Source: Parachlamydiaceae bacterium (GTDB lineage: Bacteria > Chlamydiota > Chlamydiia > Chlamydiales > Parachlamydiaceae). Taken from it: a stretch of DNA of 11,518 nucleotides. This document shows positions 1 through 5,953 of the stretch, piece by piece. The stretch spans positions 1 through 11,518 of the forward strand of contig JAUXSJ010000135.1 in the NCBI GenBank assembly GCA_030679615.1. The letters run 5' to 3'. The notes below the pieces were generated by a model, which saw nothing but the letters and a program-made list of their open reading frames with translations, had not been told where the DNA came from and made no database searches. The position numbers and the translations under genes were made by a program. Position 1 is the stretch's first letter; every line of letters starts with the position of its first letter.

Positions 1-354
1 ATTTTCGGTAACGAGCGTAAAAAAATAAACCCTGCCAAAAGAAAATACACCTTGTATCAGTAAAATAATTAGAAGTGTAATGCCAAGGCCCAATAATTTG
101 TCTTGATTTGCGGCTAAATTTGCGGGATTACTATCAAAAAAACCAAATAAGGCGCCTGCTTTTACGGGAAATAGCAGGCCTACAGAGGCTGTTCCAACCA
201 AAAAGACCATGCCCATCAAAAATTTCCACTTTTGCCTTTTTAAGTAGCCAAATAAACGCAACGACTTTTTAAGATTAGCCAGGCTAAGTTTAGCCTTAGG
301 TAATTCATCGCTTTCGTCATTGGTGGGGCCACCCCCTCTCCTGTGTTTTGCCAT
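1..354 (-). CDS. ABC exporter, N-terminal part (cut by window edge)
   Basis: Reading from ATG at 354 towards base 1 gives 118 open codons with no stop, so the gene continues outside the window. The protein begins with a basic, Gly-rich, hydrophilic stretch (MAKHRRGGGP) and an acidic linker. It then has an FGYLKRQKWKF amphipathic segment leading into a first membrane helix (about residues 46-70), and a second helix near residues 92-112. This is the usual start of the transmembrane domain of a type I ABC exporter (MsbA-like, fused permease and ATPase). The ATP-binding domain would lie outside the window, so no Walker motif is visible and the substrate cannot be named. GC is about 40%, clearly above the rest of the window, and the gene reads like chromosomal backbone. 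It marks the probable edge of the island. Confidence 0.85.
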   Translation of the reverse strand, partial: MAKHRRGGGPTNDESDELPKAKLSLANLKKSLRLFGYLKRQKWKFLMGMVFLVGTASVGLLFPVKAGALFGFFDSNPANLAANQDKLLGLGITLLIILLIQGVFSFGRVYFFTLVTEN

Positions 355-526
355 AAAAACCGTAAAATTAAGGTATAAAAGCGCTTATCATGTCATTAAA
401 TTGTAATAAAGACCTTTAAATAGGGTTAAATTTTCCCGGACTCCGCAAACTCCTCTTTTTGATTGATTTTCAATAAATTACCGGGATTTTCTATTTAAAA
501 TCAAAAAATAATTTATTTTAAACTCC

Positions 527-548
527 AAAAAAACGTCAGATGACTGAC
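527..548 (-). terminator. Hairpin plus T-run behind the small acidic gene
   Basis: On the minus strand, 5-bp arms GTCAG and CTGAC enclose a 4-base loop (535-548). One base later comes a run of seven T (527-533). The structure starts about 22 bases after the stop codon of the 571-939 gene. The stem is short for an intrinsic terminator, but its position and orientation fit, and it supports that gene being transcribed. Confidence 0.5.
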
Positions 549-570
549 TTAACTAAAAGAGGTGTTGATT

Positions 571-939
571 TTACGGGGTTCCAGACCTCTCCTTTCTAGC
601 CTCAGTAATTTGGTTTTGAGTTTTGATAGCTGTAATAATAGGATTTGGCTCAACTATTTTGGGTACAGTAAGGTCATCAAATTCAATTTCTTTTGGAGGT
701 ATTATTTCAGGTTTTGGAACCTCTACATTTTCATCTACTGGCTTATTTGCTTGTTCAGTAAATTCTTTATCCTGTTTAGCAATTTTTTCGTGGTCAGTAA
801 CAGGCTCAAGCTCTCTATTTATTTGCTTATTGTTTTGTGCGGAGAGTGCAGCATCAACAAATTCTTCATAGGTTGGATAGAAGATTTTATTTACAATCGG
901 TTTTATATACTTTTCCATAGAAGTATATATAAATAGCAT
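571..939 (-). CDS. Small acidic hypothetical protein
   Basis: This is a 122-residue protein rich in Glu, Lys and Pro, with no membrane segment and no family I recognise. The middle to C-terminal half is low in complexity, with repeated Pro-acidic runs such as VPKPEIIPPKEIEF, which suggests a flexible region. ATG at 939 is the longest start. ATG at 918 (protein beginning MEKYIKP) is equally plausible, and neither has a clear ribosome site. The opposite strand is also open here but would encode an implausible Phe/Tyr/Leu-rich product, so the minus strand is preferred. A hairpin with a T-run follows the stop. Residues 48-57 (TDHEKIAKQD) closely match the N-terminus of the 2895-3164 protein, also at DNA level. 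Function unknown. Confidence 0.6.
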   Translation of the reverse strand: MLFIYTSMEKYIKPIVNKIFYPTYEEFVDAALSAQNNKQINRELEPVTDHEKIAKQDKEFTEQANKPVDENVEVPKPEIIPPKEIEFDDLTVPKIVEPNPIITAIKTQNQITEARKERSGTP

Positions 940-1090
940 AAAAGTCTATCTCAAATCTGGTTAAGATTATGTTTGCTTTCTCATTTTTTCATTTTTGAAA
1001 AATTGAAACAATTATTTTCAAAAAAGTGTAACAAAACGAAGTATTTTGGAGTTTAAAGTTGAAATGGATAAAATTTAACAGTGTGTGCGA

Positions 1091-1120
1091 TATAATTCGG
1101 TGTTTTGGAGTATAGTATTA
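1091..1120 (+). repeat. Degenerate 30-bp direct repeat, copy 1 of 3
   Basis: The 30-bp unit contains an ATTCGGTGTTTTGGAG core followed by TATAGTATTA. The other copies are at 1262-1291 and 1304-1333. A more divergent half-copy (AGTATTTTGGAG) lies just upstream, near 1040-1052. The copies share TGTTTTG and TATAGTATTA exactly and differ mainly between those two blocks and at the left edge. Confidence 0.7.
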
Positions 1121-1261
1121 TTGAGTTGGGAGCGAAATGTATTTCGGTAATAGTACTTGTCAGAGTACCATTATGGGTATCAAAATGAGACTATAACGGA
1201 AATGAATGTTTAATACTAGTAAAACGGCTCCTACATTTGAATAATATTTAATGGCAAATAA

Positions 1262-1291
1262 GACAATTCAGTGTTTTGAAGTATAGTATTA
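1262..1291 (+). repeat. Degenerate 30-bp direct repeat, copy 2 of 3
   Basis: This copy has CAATTCAGTGTTTTGAAG followed by TATAGTATTA. It starts 171 bp after copy 1 and 42 bp before copy 3. The unequal spacing argues against a CRISPR array. Confidence 0.7.
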
Positions 1292-1303
1292 TAAATGAAA
1301 TGG

Positions 1304-1333
1304 TATAATTCAGTGTTTTGCACTATAGTATTA
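1304..1333 (+). repeat. Degenerate 30-bp direct repeat, copy 3 of 3
   Basis: This copy has TATAATTCAGTGTTTTG, then a variable CAC, then TATAGTATTA. Only 12 bp separate it from copy 2. It is followed at once by the first copy of a second repeat family (1338-1366). Confidence 0.7.
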
Positions 1334-1337
1334 AAGA

Positions 1338-1366
1338 GTGAAAGTTTATATGGTAAATGGTAGCGG
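1338..1366 (+). repeat. Second repeat family, copy 1
   Basis: This copy begins GTGAAAGTTTATATGGT and continues with a G/A-rich tail ending TAGCGG. It matches 1565-1594, with one extra A in the other copy and several changes in the tail. Confidence 0.6.
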
Positions 1367-1429
1367 ATAAGAAAAAGACAACATGTCCTTTTTTAAGAAC
1401 GGTCAGCAATCTATTTTTGAAAAATAAAC

Positions 1430-1452
1430 TAACGTAATACGTTAACTTTTTT
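1430..1452 (+). terminator. Hairpin followed by eight T (plus strand)
   Basis: TAACGTA and TACGTTA form a near-perfect palindrome around one base. As RNA it would fold as a TAACG/CGTTA stem with a 5-base loop. AC and a run of eight T follow. It resembles a weak intrinsic terminator for plus-strand transcription, but no plus-strand gene lies upstream, so it would have to end an untranslated RNA. It may simply be an AT-rich palindrome. Confidence 0.3.
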
Positions 1453-1564
1453 TTAAGGGCTATTTGTGATACTTAGTTTTGATAAGTTTAGTCTCATAAT
1501 GAGAAAGTATTTACTTACTGTAGTTTTTTATGGAGGTGGTACTAAGTAAATTTGAGGCTTACTA

Positions 1565-1594
1565 GTGAAAAGTTTATATGGTGGGCAGTAGAGG
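1565..1594 (+). repeat. Second repeat family, copy 2
   Basis: This copy begins GTGAAAAGTTTATATGGT and ends in a G-rich tail, CAGTAGAGG. It matches 1338-1366, 227 bp upstream. A related ACTAGT(A/G)AAA string precedes this copy and also occurs near 1213, suggesting the whole stretch arose by duplication followed by decay. Confidence 0.6.
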
Positions 1595-1940
1595 TAAAGA
1601 AATTTACTTGATGTAAATGTTTTTGAGAAAGGTTGTAAGTAATTTTGAATTAATAATGCATGCAAAAAATAGTTTTAAGTAAAATAAGTAAGAATTTTAG
1701 CATAGGATTTTTGAAATGAGTTTAAAAAAAATATAATTGAGACATGAAAGTTAGTGGATATGTTTTTTCTGGTTTTATGACCCATTTGCTGGTACAGGTG
1801 GGTTATAATAAGGCTTTAAAAATAAATCATGGGAATCCCTTGACTTATTTTAATAAACTATTTACAATATTTAGGTTTGATGTTATATTAATGAAAACAC
1901 AAATTAGAATGGAATTTAGAAGCGATTAAAAATAATTTTA

Positions 1941-1996
1941 ACCAGACCGTAAGAATTTTACTTTTTCTGGTATATATGATTGGTGGGTGCACCAAT
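1941..1996 (+). promoter_or_regulatory. Paired hairpins upstream of the small 2101 gene
   Basis: The first structure pairs ACCAGA (1941-1946) with TCTGGT (1966-1971) and encloses an inner GTAA/TTAC stem. The second is a perfect 7-bp stem, ATTGGTG with CACCAAT (1979-1996), around a GGTG loop. Both lie 105-160 bp ahead of the start codon at 2101 and could form a structured leader. No known riboswitch class is recognised, and chance folding is possible. Confidence 0.3.
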
Positions 1997-2100
1997 TGAA
2001 TAAAAATAACCAATAACAATAAAAGGAAAGCTTTTACAGATACTGAAAAACAGTGTCCTAGGATGTGCTTTGCCATAACGAAAGATAAAAAAAAGAAAAC

Positions 2101-2286
2101 ATGATAGAATACAGAGAAGTAAATGACGAAAAAATTATCCATAGGTGGATAAATGTCTATAAGGACAACCAGTTAATCGGAGAGATTAACGAACATAAAT
2201 CTGGGTGGATTTTCTTATCGGATGACCACCATGTCATGGTCGATGAACTTGGGCAATTAAAAGAGTTGATTGAAAATGAGTTTTAA
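2101..2286 (+). CDS. Small hypothetical protein (61 aa)
   Basis: A 61-residue protein starting MIEYREVNDEKIIHRW, with balanced composition and alternating hydrophobic residues (HRWINVYKDNQLIGEI, SGWIFLSDDHHVMVDEL). This suggests a compact beta-hairpin fold followed by a C-terminal helix (LGQLKELIENEF). The ATG is preceded by a very A-rich stretch, as is common for Bacteroidota starts. A second very small gene begins 17 bases after the stop. No family is recognised. The antisense frame across 1888-2142 is strongly hydrophobic and is judged a shadow. Small size and lack of homology keep confidence moderate. Confidence 0.6.
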   Translation: MIEYREVNDEKIIHRWINVYKDNQLIGEINEHKSGWIFLSDDHHVMVDELGQLKELIENEF

Positions 2287-2303
2287 ATTGGAATATATAG
2301 TTA

Positions 2304-2477
2304 ATGGATGATAAAGAACCTTTTTATAAGACATACTATAAACGTCAAACACTTAGAGGAAAAATCAAATTAAAATGGAATTGGTTTAAAGGCGATTGCC
2401 GTGCGTTTAAAGCTAACCTTAAAAATAAATTGAAACACGGTTGGAATTACAAAACGGTTATGTATGTAAATAAATAA
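2304..2477 (+). CDS. Very small basic hypothetical protein (57 aa)
   Basis: ATG at 2304 opens 57 codons ending in TAA at 2475-2477. The product is strongly basic and aromatic: it starts MDDKEPFYKTYYKRQ and continues with alternating Lys and Trp (KIKLKWNWFKG), with very few acidic residues after the first five. Such a surface could bind nucleic acid or the membrane, but no family is recognised. It sits 17 bases behind the 2101-2286 gene on the same strand, so the two are probably co-transcribed. It stops three bases before the stop codon of the convergent operon that ends at 2481. The main support is position, composition and lack of a better alternative. Confidence 0.45.
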   Translation: MDDKEPFYKTYYKRQTLRGKIKLKWNWFKGDCRAFKANLKNKLKHGWNYKTVMYVNK

Positions 2478-2480
2478 TTT

Positions 2481-2870
2481 TTAAGGATAAATATCGCTAA
2501 TAGAGGCAAGAAACTTGTCGTTCATGCTTGAATCTCCATATATATATAGCCATATAGAACTTGGAGGTTGTGATTTAGCAATTAAGTTTAACGAGAATAA
2601 TAAATCAGGTTTAAAATGAACTAAAGGTCTTCTAAGTGCTAAAATTAAATCATCAAGAAGTATTACTGAATTCTCTGTTTTTACAGCGAAAACAATATGG
2701 CAATGTATATAACTACAAATTTCTACGACAGGGGTTGTTTGTAATATTCTTTCAACAATTTCATGTTTTGCTTGATTCTTTAACGCATCATTCAAGTCGT
2801 TATTGGATTGATATGTTAGTGAAAACCAATCATAAATTGAATTTTCTCTATCAAATTGTGGTAAAGTCAT
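2481..2870 (-). CDS. Hypothetical protein, last gene of the DUF4145 operon
   Basis: A 129-residue soluble protein with no recognised family. The N-terminal third is polar (MTLPQFDRENSIYDWFSLTY) and looks helical. The central part alternates hydrophobic residues (VVEICSYIHCHIVFAV, NSVILLDDLILAL) like an alpha/beta fold. There is no signal peptide. It begins 24 bases after the stop of the 2895-3164 gene on the same strand, so it is the last gene of a five-gene operon starting at 4586. It converges with the small plus-strand genes across a three-base gap, and no terminator hairpin is seen between them. Confidence 0.7.
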   Translation of the reverse strand: MTLPQFDRENSIYDWFSLTYQSNNDLNDALKNQAKHEIVERILQTTPVVEICSYIHCHIVFAVKTENSVILLDDLILALRRPLVHFKPDLLFSLNLIAKSQPPSSIWLYIYGDSSMNDKFLASISDIYP

Positions 2871-2894
2871 ATTATATAATTTTTTAGTTAGTTG

Positions 2895-3164
2895 TTATTT
2901 TAATAATTTTTTAGTTATTCTTTCTAGTTGTTCTTTGATGTGGTCATCAGTTAATCTTTTTTTGTACATATGCCCCCAGGCAATTTCCAGAAATTCTTGA
3001 AACGAAATTTGATTATCTATGGCCATCTGATAAAGAGCTTTTGCTCTATTTTCATCAAGTTGGTGGCTTCCAAATACTCCATCGGACGCGCCAAAGCAAC
3101 CCCCAATTCGGTTTCTTATCTCTTGTAAAGCATCTTGTCTAGCAATTTTTTCTTGGTCTGTCAT
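2895..3164 (-). CDS. Small hypothetical protein (89 aa)
   Basis: An 89-residue, mainly helical protein starting MTDQEKIARQDALQEI, with a Gly-rich turn (RIGGCFGASDGVFG) and a helical second half ending in a basic tail (QLERITKKLLK). The family is not recognised. Its start codon overlaps the stop of the upstream DUF4145 gene in a 4-base ATGA, a typical sign of coupled translation. The first residues and their 30-bp coding sequence match an internal part of the 571-939 gene (26 of 30 bases), the only protein-coding repeat I found in the window. It probably acts with the DUF4145 protein, judging only from the overlap. Confidence 0.7.
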   Translation of the reverse strand: MTDQEKIARQDALQEIRNRIGGCFGASDGVFGSHQLDENRAKALYQMAIDNQISFQEFLEIAWGHMYKKRLTDDHIKEQLERITKKLLK

Positions 3165-3856
3165 ATTTCTTTTTTCTTTGGTTTTGGTGGTTTAAGACTT
3201 ATAGTTTTATAGCTTTCTTCAGCTAAGTTCGCTAAGTATGGCGCACTGTAAATGTATTCTAAAACTGCCTTGCATAATGCCTCTGCGATAGTTATCTCTT
3301 TACTGCTTAAAGTTCCAATACCAACATGAGCACCTATGTTGCAAAAGTCTTTAAGACCTTCAGCGACTCTTACTAAATTCTCAGGTATTTCTTTTCTTTC
3401 CGCTAAATCTTTAAGCTGGTGGCCTAACATCTTACCCGCAGCTTTTTTATCAATACAAACCAGTTCTAAAATTCTCCTTAATGAAAGAGCATAAAACTCT
3501 GGTGCAATTGGTTTAACTTTTTCAGCTTTTTGATATTCAAGAATAATATTATCGGGCAAACCAAGTGGGATATTTTTGTTTTCAGGAAATATTTTTTTAT
3601 AAATGACATCATCCGTACTATCCATGAAATCATGCCAATAATACTTTCTTATGTAAATATCTCTACATTTAGGACATTTCAAAAGCTCATATATATCCCC
3701 ATCCTCATAGCCAGAACCCTCATCTTCCCTGATATATTCTGTATCTCTAACACTACCAATTATTTCCAATTGAGCCATATTACTGCAATGTGGACAAACC
3801 AATATTTCTGAATATTCTTTTTTCGCCATTTGATTTAGATTAACTATAAATTCCAT
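3161..3856 (-). CDS. DUF4145 (HEPN-like) protein with N-terminal zinc ribbon
   Basis: A 231-residue protein. Two Cys pairs, CPHC (21-24) and CPKC (61-64), form a likely zinc ribbon separated by an acidic insert. A helical domain from about 115 to 205 has the DUF4145 pattern: YALSLRRILELVC, then a HQLKDLA helix, then LKDFCNIGAHVG (168-179), then a closing helix. DUF4145 belongs to the HEPN superfamily and occurs alone or fused to restriction and other conflict proteins. Here the motif lacks the full RX4-6H pair, so RNase activity is not evident and a scaffold or sensing role is equally likely. The start is uncertain: ATG at 3856 overlaps the upstream gene by 13 bases, while ATG at 3829 (MAKKEYS) would leave a short gap. 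The downstream gene overlaps by four bases. Confidence 0.85.
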   Translation of the reverse strand: MEFIVNLNQMAKKEYSEILVCPHCSNMAQLEIIGSVRDTEYIREDEGSGYEDGDIYELLKCPKCRDIYIRKYYWHDFMDSTDDVIYKKIFPENKNIPLGLPDNIILEYQKAEKVKPIAPEFYALSLRRILELVCIDKKAAGKMLGHQLKDLAERKEIPENLVRVAEGLKDFCNIGAHVGIGTLSSKEITIAEALCKAVLEYIYSAPYLANLAEESYKTISLKPPKPKKKEI

Positions 3857-4095
3857 TTCTTTTTTACATGAGCAGTAGCCGCTTCAATTGCTTCTTTAGT
3901 AGATTGAAATCGTCTAACTGCACCTTTTTCATCTATTAAAAGTTCACCATGCACCACTTCAGTTGGCTCCTCGAAATTAAAATAGCAAACATAGCTGCCA
4001 AGTCTTTCATAGGCAGTTCTATCTGCATTTAACACTAGGAGTTGTTCAGTGAAAAACCAAAAGCTTACTCCTCCAATTATTTTACTTTCTATCAT
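3844..4095 (-). CDS. Small hypothetical protein (83 aa)
   Basis: An 83-residue protein, beta-rich in its first two thirds (SFWFFTEQLLVLNADR, GSYVCYFNFEEP, VVHGELLIDEKG) and ending in a helix (STKEAIEAATAHVKKKW). There is no signal peptide. The family is not recognised; the layout resembles a small antiparallel sheet capped by one helix. It begins 11 bases after the stop of the membrane-protein gene upstream and overlaps the start of the DUF4145 gene by 13 bases if that gene starts at 3856. It therefore belongs to the same operon. Confidence 0.7.
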   Translation of the reverse strand: MIESKIIGGVSFWFFTEQLLVLNADRTAYERLGSYVCYFNFEEPTEVVHGELLIDEKGAVRRFQSTKEAIEAATAHVKKKWNL

Positions 4096-4106
4096 TTTAT
4101 TTATAT

Positions 4107-4586
4107 TTAGTTATCCTCTGGAAATTTTAATTCTAATTGTTTATTTTTTTTCTTTTTTAGTTTAATGAACTTTATAATAACTAGTATTGTCAATGGAATT
4201 CCAACTATTAATGCAATCGCAAATATGTCTGTAATGTATTGTCTCAATGCCAATTTTTCTCCAGATAAAAAGTAGAATAGATGAGACATTATCATAACCA
4301 TTAAGCCAATTTCAACGCCAAATCCAATTGTTTCTATGTTCTTGATTTTATCCTCTTGGGTTAATAACACCAAAATCATTAATGATAAAATCATACAAGA
4401 GAATAGAAAAACTATTGATAAGCAATAGCAAAATATTATTATTAAATACAGTGGATGAGAGTTAAAAAAAGTAGTGGCTCCTAAATAAATTGTTATAAAC
4501 CATAATGGCATAAAAATAATTAGCGCAGCCAGAATACCTTGTACTGATATATTTAATTTAGTAAAATCACCAATAGATATGTTCAT
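4107..4586 (-). CDS. Four-helix membrane protein, first gene of the DUF4145 operon
   Basis: A 159-residue inner-membrane protein with four predicted helices at about residues 16-38, 45-75, 86-108 and 118-141. A strongly basic tail follows (KLKKKKNK), which by the positive-inside rule would face the cytoplasm, as would the N-terminus. There is no signal peptide, catalytic motif or recognised family. As first gene of a tight five-gene operon it could anchor the soluble DUF4145 partner to the membrane. Membrane proteins coupled to HEPN or nuclease partners are known in phage defence, but that role is inference here. The 262-bp gap upstream, shared with a divergent gene, must contain its promoter. 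Confidence 0.75.
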   Translation of the reverse strand: MNISIGDFTKLNISVQGILAALIIFMPLWFITIYLGATTFFNSHPLYLIIIFCYCLSIVFLFSCMILSLMILVLLTQEDKIKNIETIGFGVEIGLMVMIMSHLFYFLSGEKLALRQYITDIFAIALIVGIPLTILVIIKFIKLKKKKNKQLELKFPEDN

Positions 4587-4637
4587 TCAGAAATAGTTTT
4601 GTTTTGGCTAAATATAATATATGGAAATGACAAAAAC

Positions 4638-4657
4638 ACCTACCTGCGCAGGTAGGT
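4638..4657. repeat. Perfect 20-bp palindrome
   Basis: ACCTACCTGCGCAGGTAGGT reads identically on both strands and is much more GC-rich than its surroundings. It lies between two divergent genes, 52 bp ahead of one start and 192 bp ahead of the other, with no T-run beside it, so it is not a terminator. It could be an interspersed palindromic repeat (REP-like unit) or a protein-binding site. No second copy was found in this window. Confidence 0.75.
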
Positions 4658-4848
4658 CGAAATAGCCATTTTTAAGTTAAATTTTCGGCTGTAATATTGA
4701 CTTGTCTAAGGCTACACCGATTTTATAGATATTTTATGGAAAATATACTTATGTGAGATAAAGCGTTTTTAAAAATGAATATTCAATTTACATAGATTTA
4801 AAAGAATTTCCTAAGACAATGTCAAAAAAGTATTAATTTAGATGAACG

Positions 4849-5925
4849 ATGTGGTTTAAAAATTTTCTTAAAAAAATAAGTTTCGTTTTTAAAAAATACA
4901 ATATTCTTATTAGTTTTTGTTTAGCTATTTGGGGATTGTGGGCAACGCTTTGTCCACCTAGTCAAAATCCACATCTTATTTTTAATTATAAAGCATTTGA
5001 CTTAGTTAATGTTAATGAAAATAATAAAAATCTTAAAGTTTATTTTAATGGGCAGGATATCCAAAAAGAAAAACTTAATCTAAAAGTTTATAGTGTTACT
5101 TTAAAGAATGATGGCAGTAATGATGTAAAACCAACTGATTACGACATAAGTGAGCCGTTTGGAATTCAAGTGAAAAATGGCTTTGTAACAGGATGCGAAG
5201 TATTAAGTTCGGACGATGCTTATATGAAGAATAAGTTTTATTCAAACAAAATTTTAGATTCTACAAAAATTGTTTTTAATAGAATTATTCTTAAATCTAA
5301 AAAATCGATTGAATTTAAATTTACCGTATTACACAAAGACAACGCTTTTCCTAAATTAAAAGAAATGGGTGAAATTGCCAATACAAGTATTGATATTGTA
5401 GAAGGAGAGAATGAAGAAACGGATTGGCTTGGATTATTACAAGTACTCGCAATATTTGGTTTTTCAATTTTGGGATTTATTTTGTTTGTTACTGGTTTGG
5501 ATAAAGTTGTTGGGTTTTGTAAAAGGTCTTTAAGGAAAATGACAATAAAGAATAAGTATGGCAGAAAGTTTGATAATTCTAATGCTAATCATAGGTTGAT
5601 TGCTGAGATTTATTCAACTTTAGGAAAAAAACAAGTAAAAGACGTTCTAAGTATTTTAATTGACCAAGAAAAATTGAATCAAGTGTATTTTAAGGAAAAG
5701 AAAGACATAGAGGCTGTTGACATTTTTTCTCAATTATATAAAGAAAAAAGAATTTCAAGTAACACATCCACTCTTGCCGATATAAAATATATATCGAATT
5801 TTTTTATTGTTATTGAATTGATTAGAGAGGATAAATTGATTACCGAGAACGAAGGTCATGTTTCAATTAATGCTGAACTCCTTGAAGAAATTAAAGTTGT
5901 CCTCGATGTTTTAGAACTTAATTAA
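4849..5925 (+). CDS. Two-helix membrane protein with large extracytoplasmic domain
   Basis: A 358-residue protein. A short basic N-terminus (residues 1-17) precedes a first membrane helix (about 18-35). A domain of about 155 residues follows that is beta-rich (KVYSVTLKNDGSNDVKP, KSIEFKFTVLHKD) and presumably extracytoplasmic. The second helix (about 194-217) leads to a helical, charged cytoplasmic region (218-358) starting with a basic stretch (CKRSLRKMTIKNKYGRK). The shape, an outside sensor-like domain tied to a cytoplasmic domain, suits signal transmission, but no catalytic motif or known family is recognised. It is a single gene, divergent from the DUF4145 operon and convergent with the HNH gene. 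Its DNA is especially AT-rich at the 5' end. Confidence 0.75.
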   Translation: MWFKNFLKKISFVFKKYNILISFCLAIWGLWATLCPPSQNPHLIFNYKAFDLVNVNENNKNLKVYFNGQDIQKEKLNLKVYSVTLKNDGSNDVKPTDYDISEPFGIQVKNGFVTGCEVLSSDDAYMKNKFYSNKILDSTKIVFNRIILKSKKSIEFKFTVLHKDNAFPKLKEMGEIANTSIDIVEGENEETDWLGLLQVLAIFGFSILGFILFVTGLDKVVGFCKRSLRKMTIKNKYGRKFDNSNANHRLIAEIYSTLGKKQVKDVLSILIDQEKLNQVYFKEKKDIEAVDIFSQLYKEKRISSNTSTLADIKYISNFFIVIELIREDKLITENEGHVSINAELLEEIKVVLDVLELN

Positions 5926-5951
5926 TTGTTATTGTTATCGGCAATTAACAA
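5926..5951. terminator. Weak hairpin between convergent genes
   Basis: TTGTTATTG (5926-5934) can pair with CAATTAACAA (5942-5951) with one bulged base and a 7-base loop. It lies immediately behind the stop of the plus-strand gene and just before the stop of the minus-strand HNH gene. The stem is AT-rich and no T-run follows, so any terminator activity would be weak. Confidence 0.3.
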
Positions 5952-5953
5952 CG

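Larger units (their letters stand above)
940..2100. other. 1.16-kb gene-poor stretch with repeats and hairpins
   Basis: No convincing reading frame is present on either strand; the only open frames are short with poor composition. The stretch holds three copies of a 30-bp direct repeat (1091-1333), a second two-copy repeat (1338-1366 and 1565-1594), a hairpin followed by eight T (1430-1452), a 13-bp palindrome with arms TCTCAT and ATGAGA (1492-1504), and paired hairpins ahead of the 2101 gene. A TATGTTTG match to the Bacteroidota -7 box occurs at 968-975 on the plus strand but lacks a -33 partner. The stretch could be an untranslated RNA region, remains of a mobile element, or a decayed gene. 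The sequence does not decide between these. Confidence 0.6.

Noticed and set aside
562..936. Open frame of 124 codons on the plus strand
   Set aside because: The product would be extremely rich in Phe, Leu, Ile and Tyr, typical of the reverse of a Glu/Lys-rich gene. The minus-strand gene has natural composition and a terminator-like hairpin behind it.
1091..1333. CRISPR array
   Set aside because: There are only three copies. Spacing between copies is 141 and 12 bp, so there are no regular spacers, and no cas gene is present.
1744..1929. 61-codon plus-strand frame in the gene-poor stretch
   Set aside because: It has no neighbours on its strand within close range, no domain pattern and unremarkable composition. 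It is more likely chance in AT-rich DNA.
1888..2142. Hydrophobic 84-codon minus-strand frame
   Set aside because: It overlaps the better-supported 2101 gene antisense and runs through two hairpins. Its Phe/Leu/Val runs are typical of a shadow frame.
2636..2887. 83-codon plus-strand frame
   Set aside because: It lies antisense within the 2481-2870 gene of a tight operon, and its composition looks like a reversed coding sequence.
3530..3811. 93-codon plus-strand frame
   Set aside because: It lies fully antisense to the DUF4145 gene, whose zinc knuckles and domain pattern are clear.
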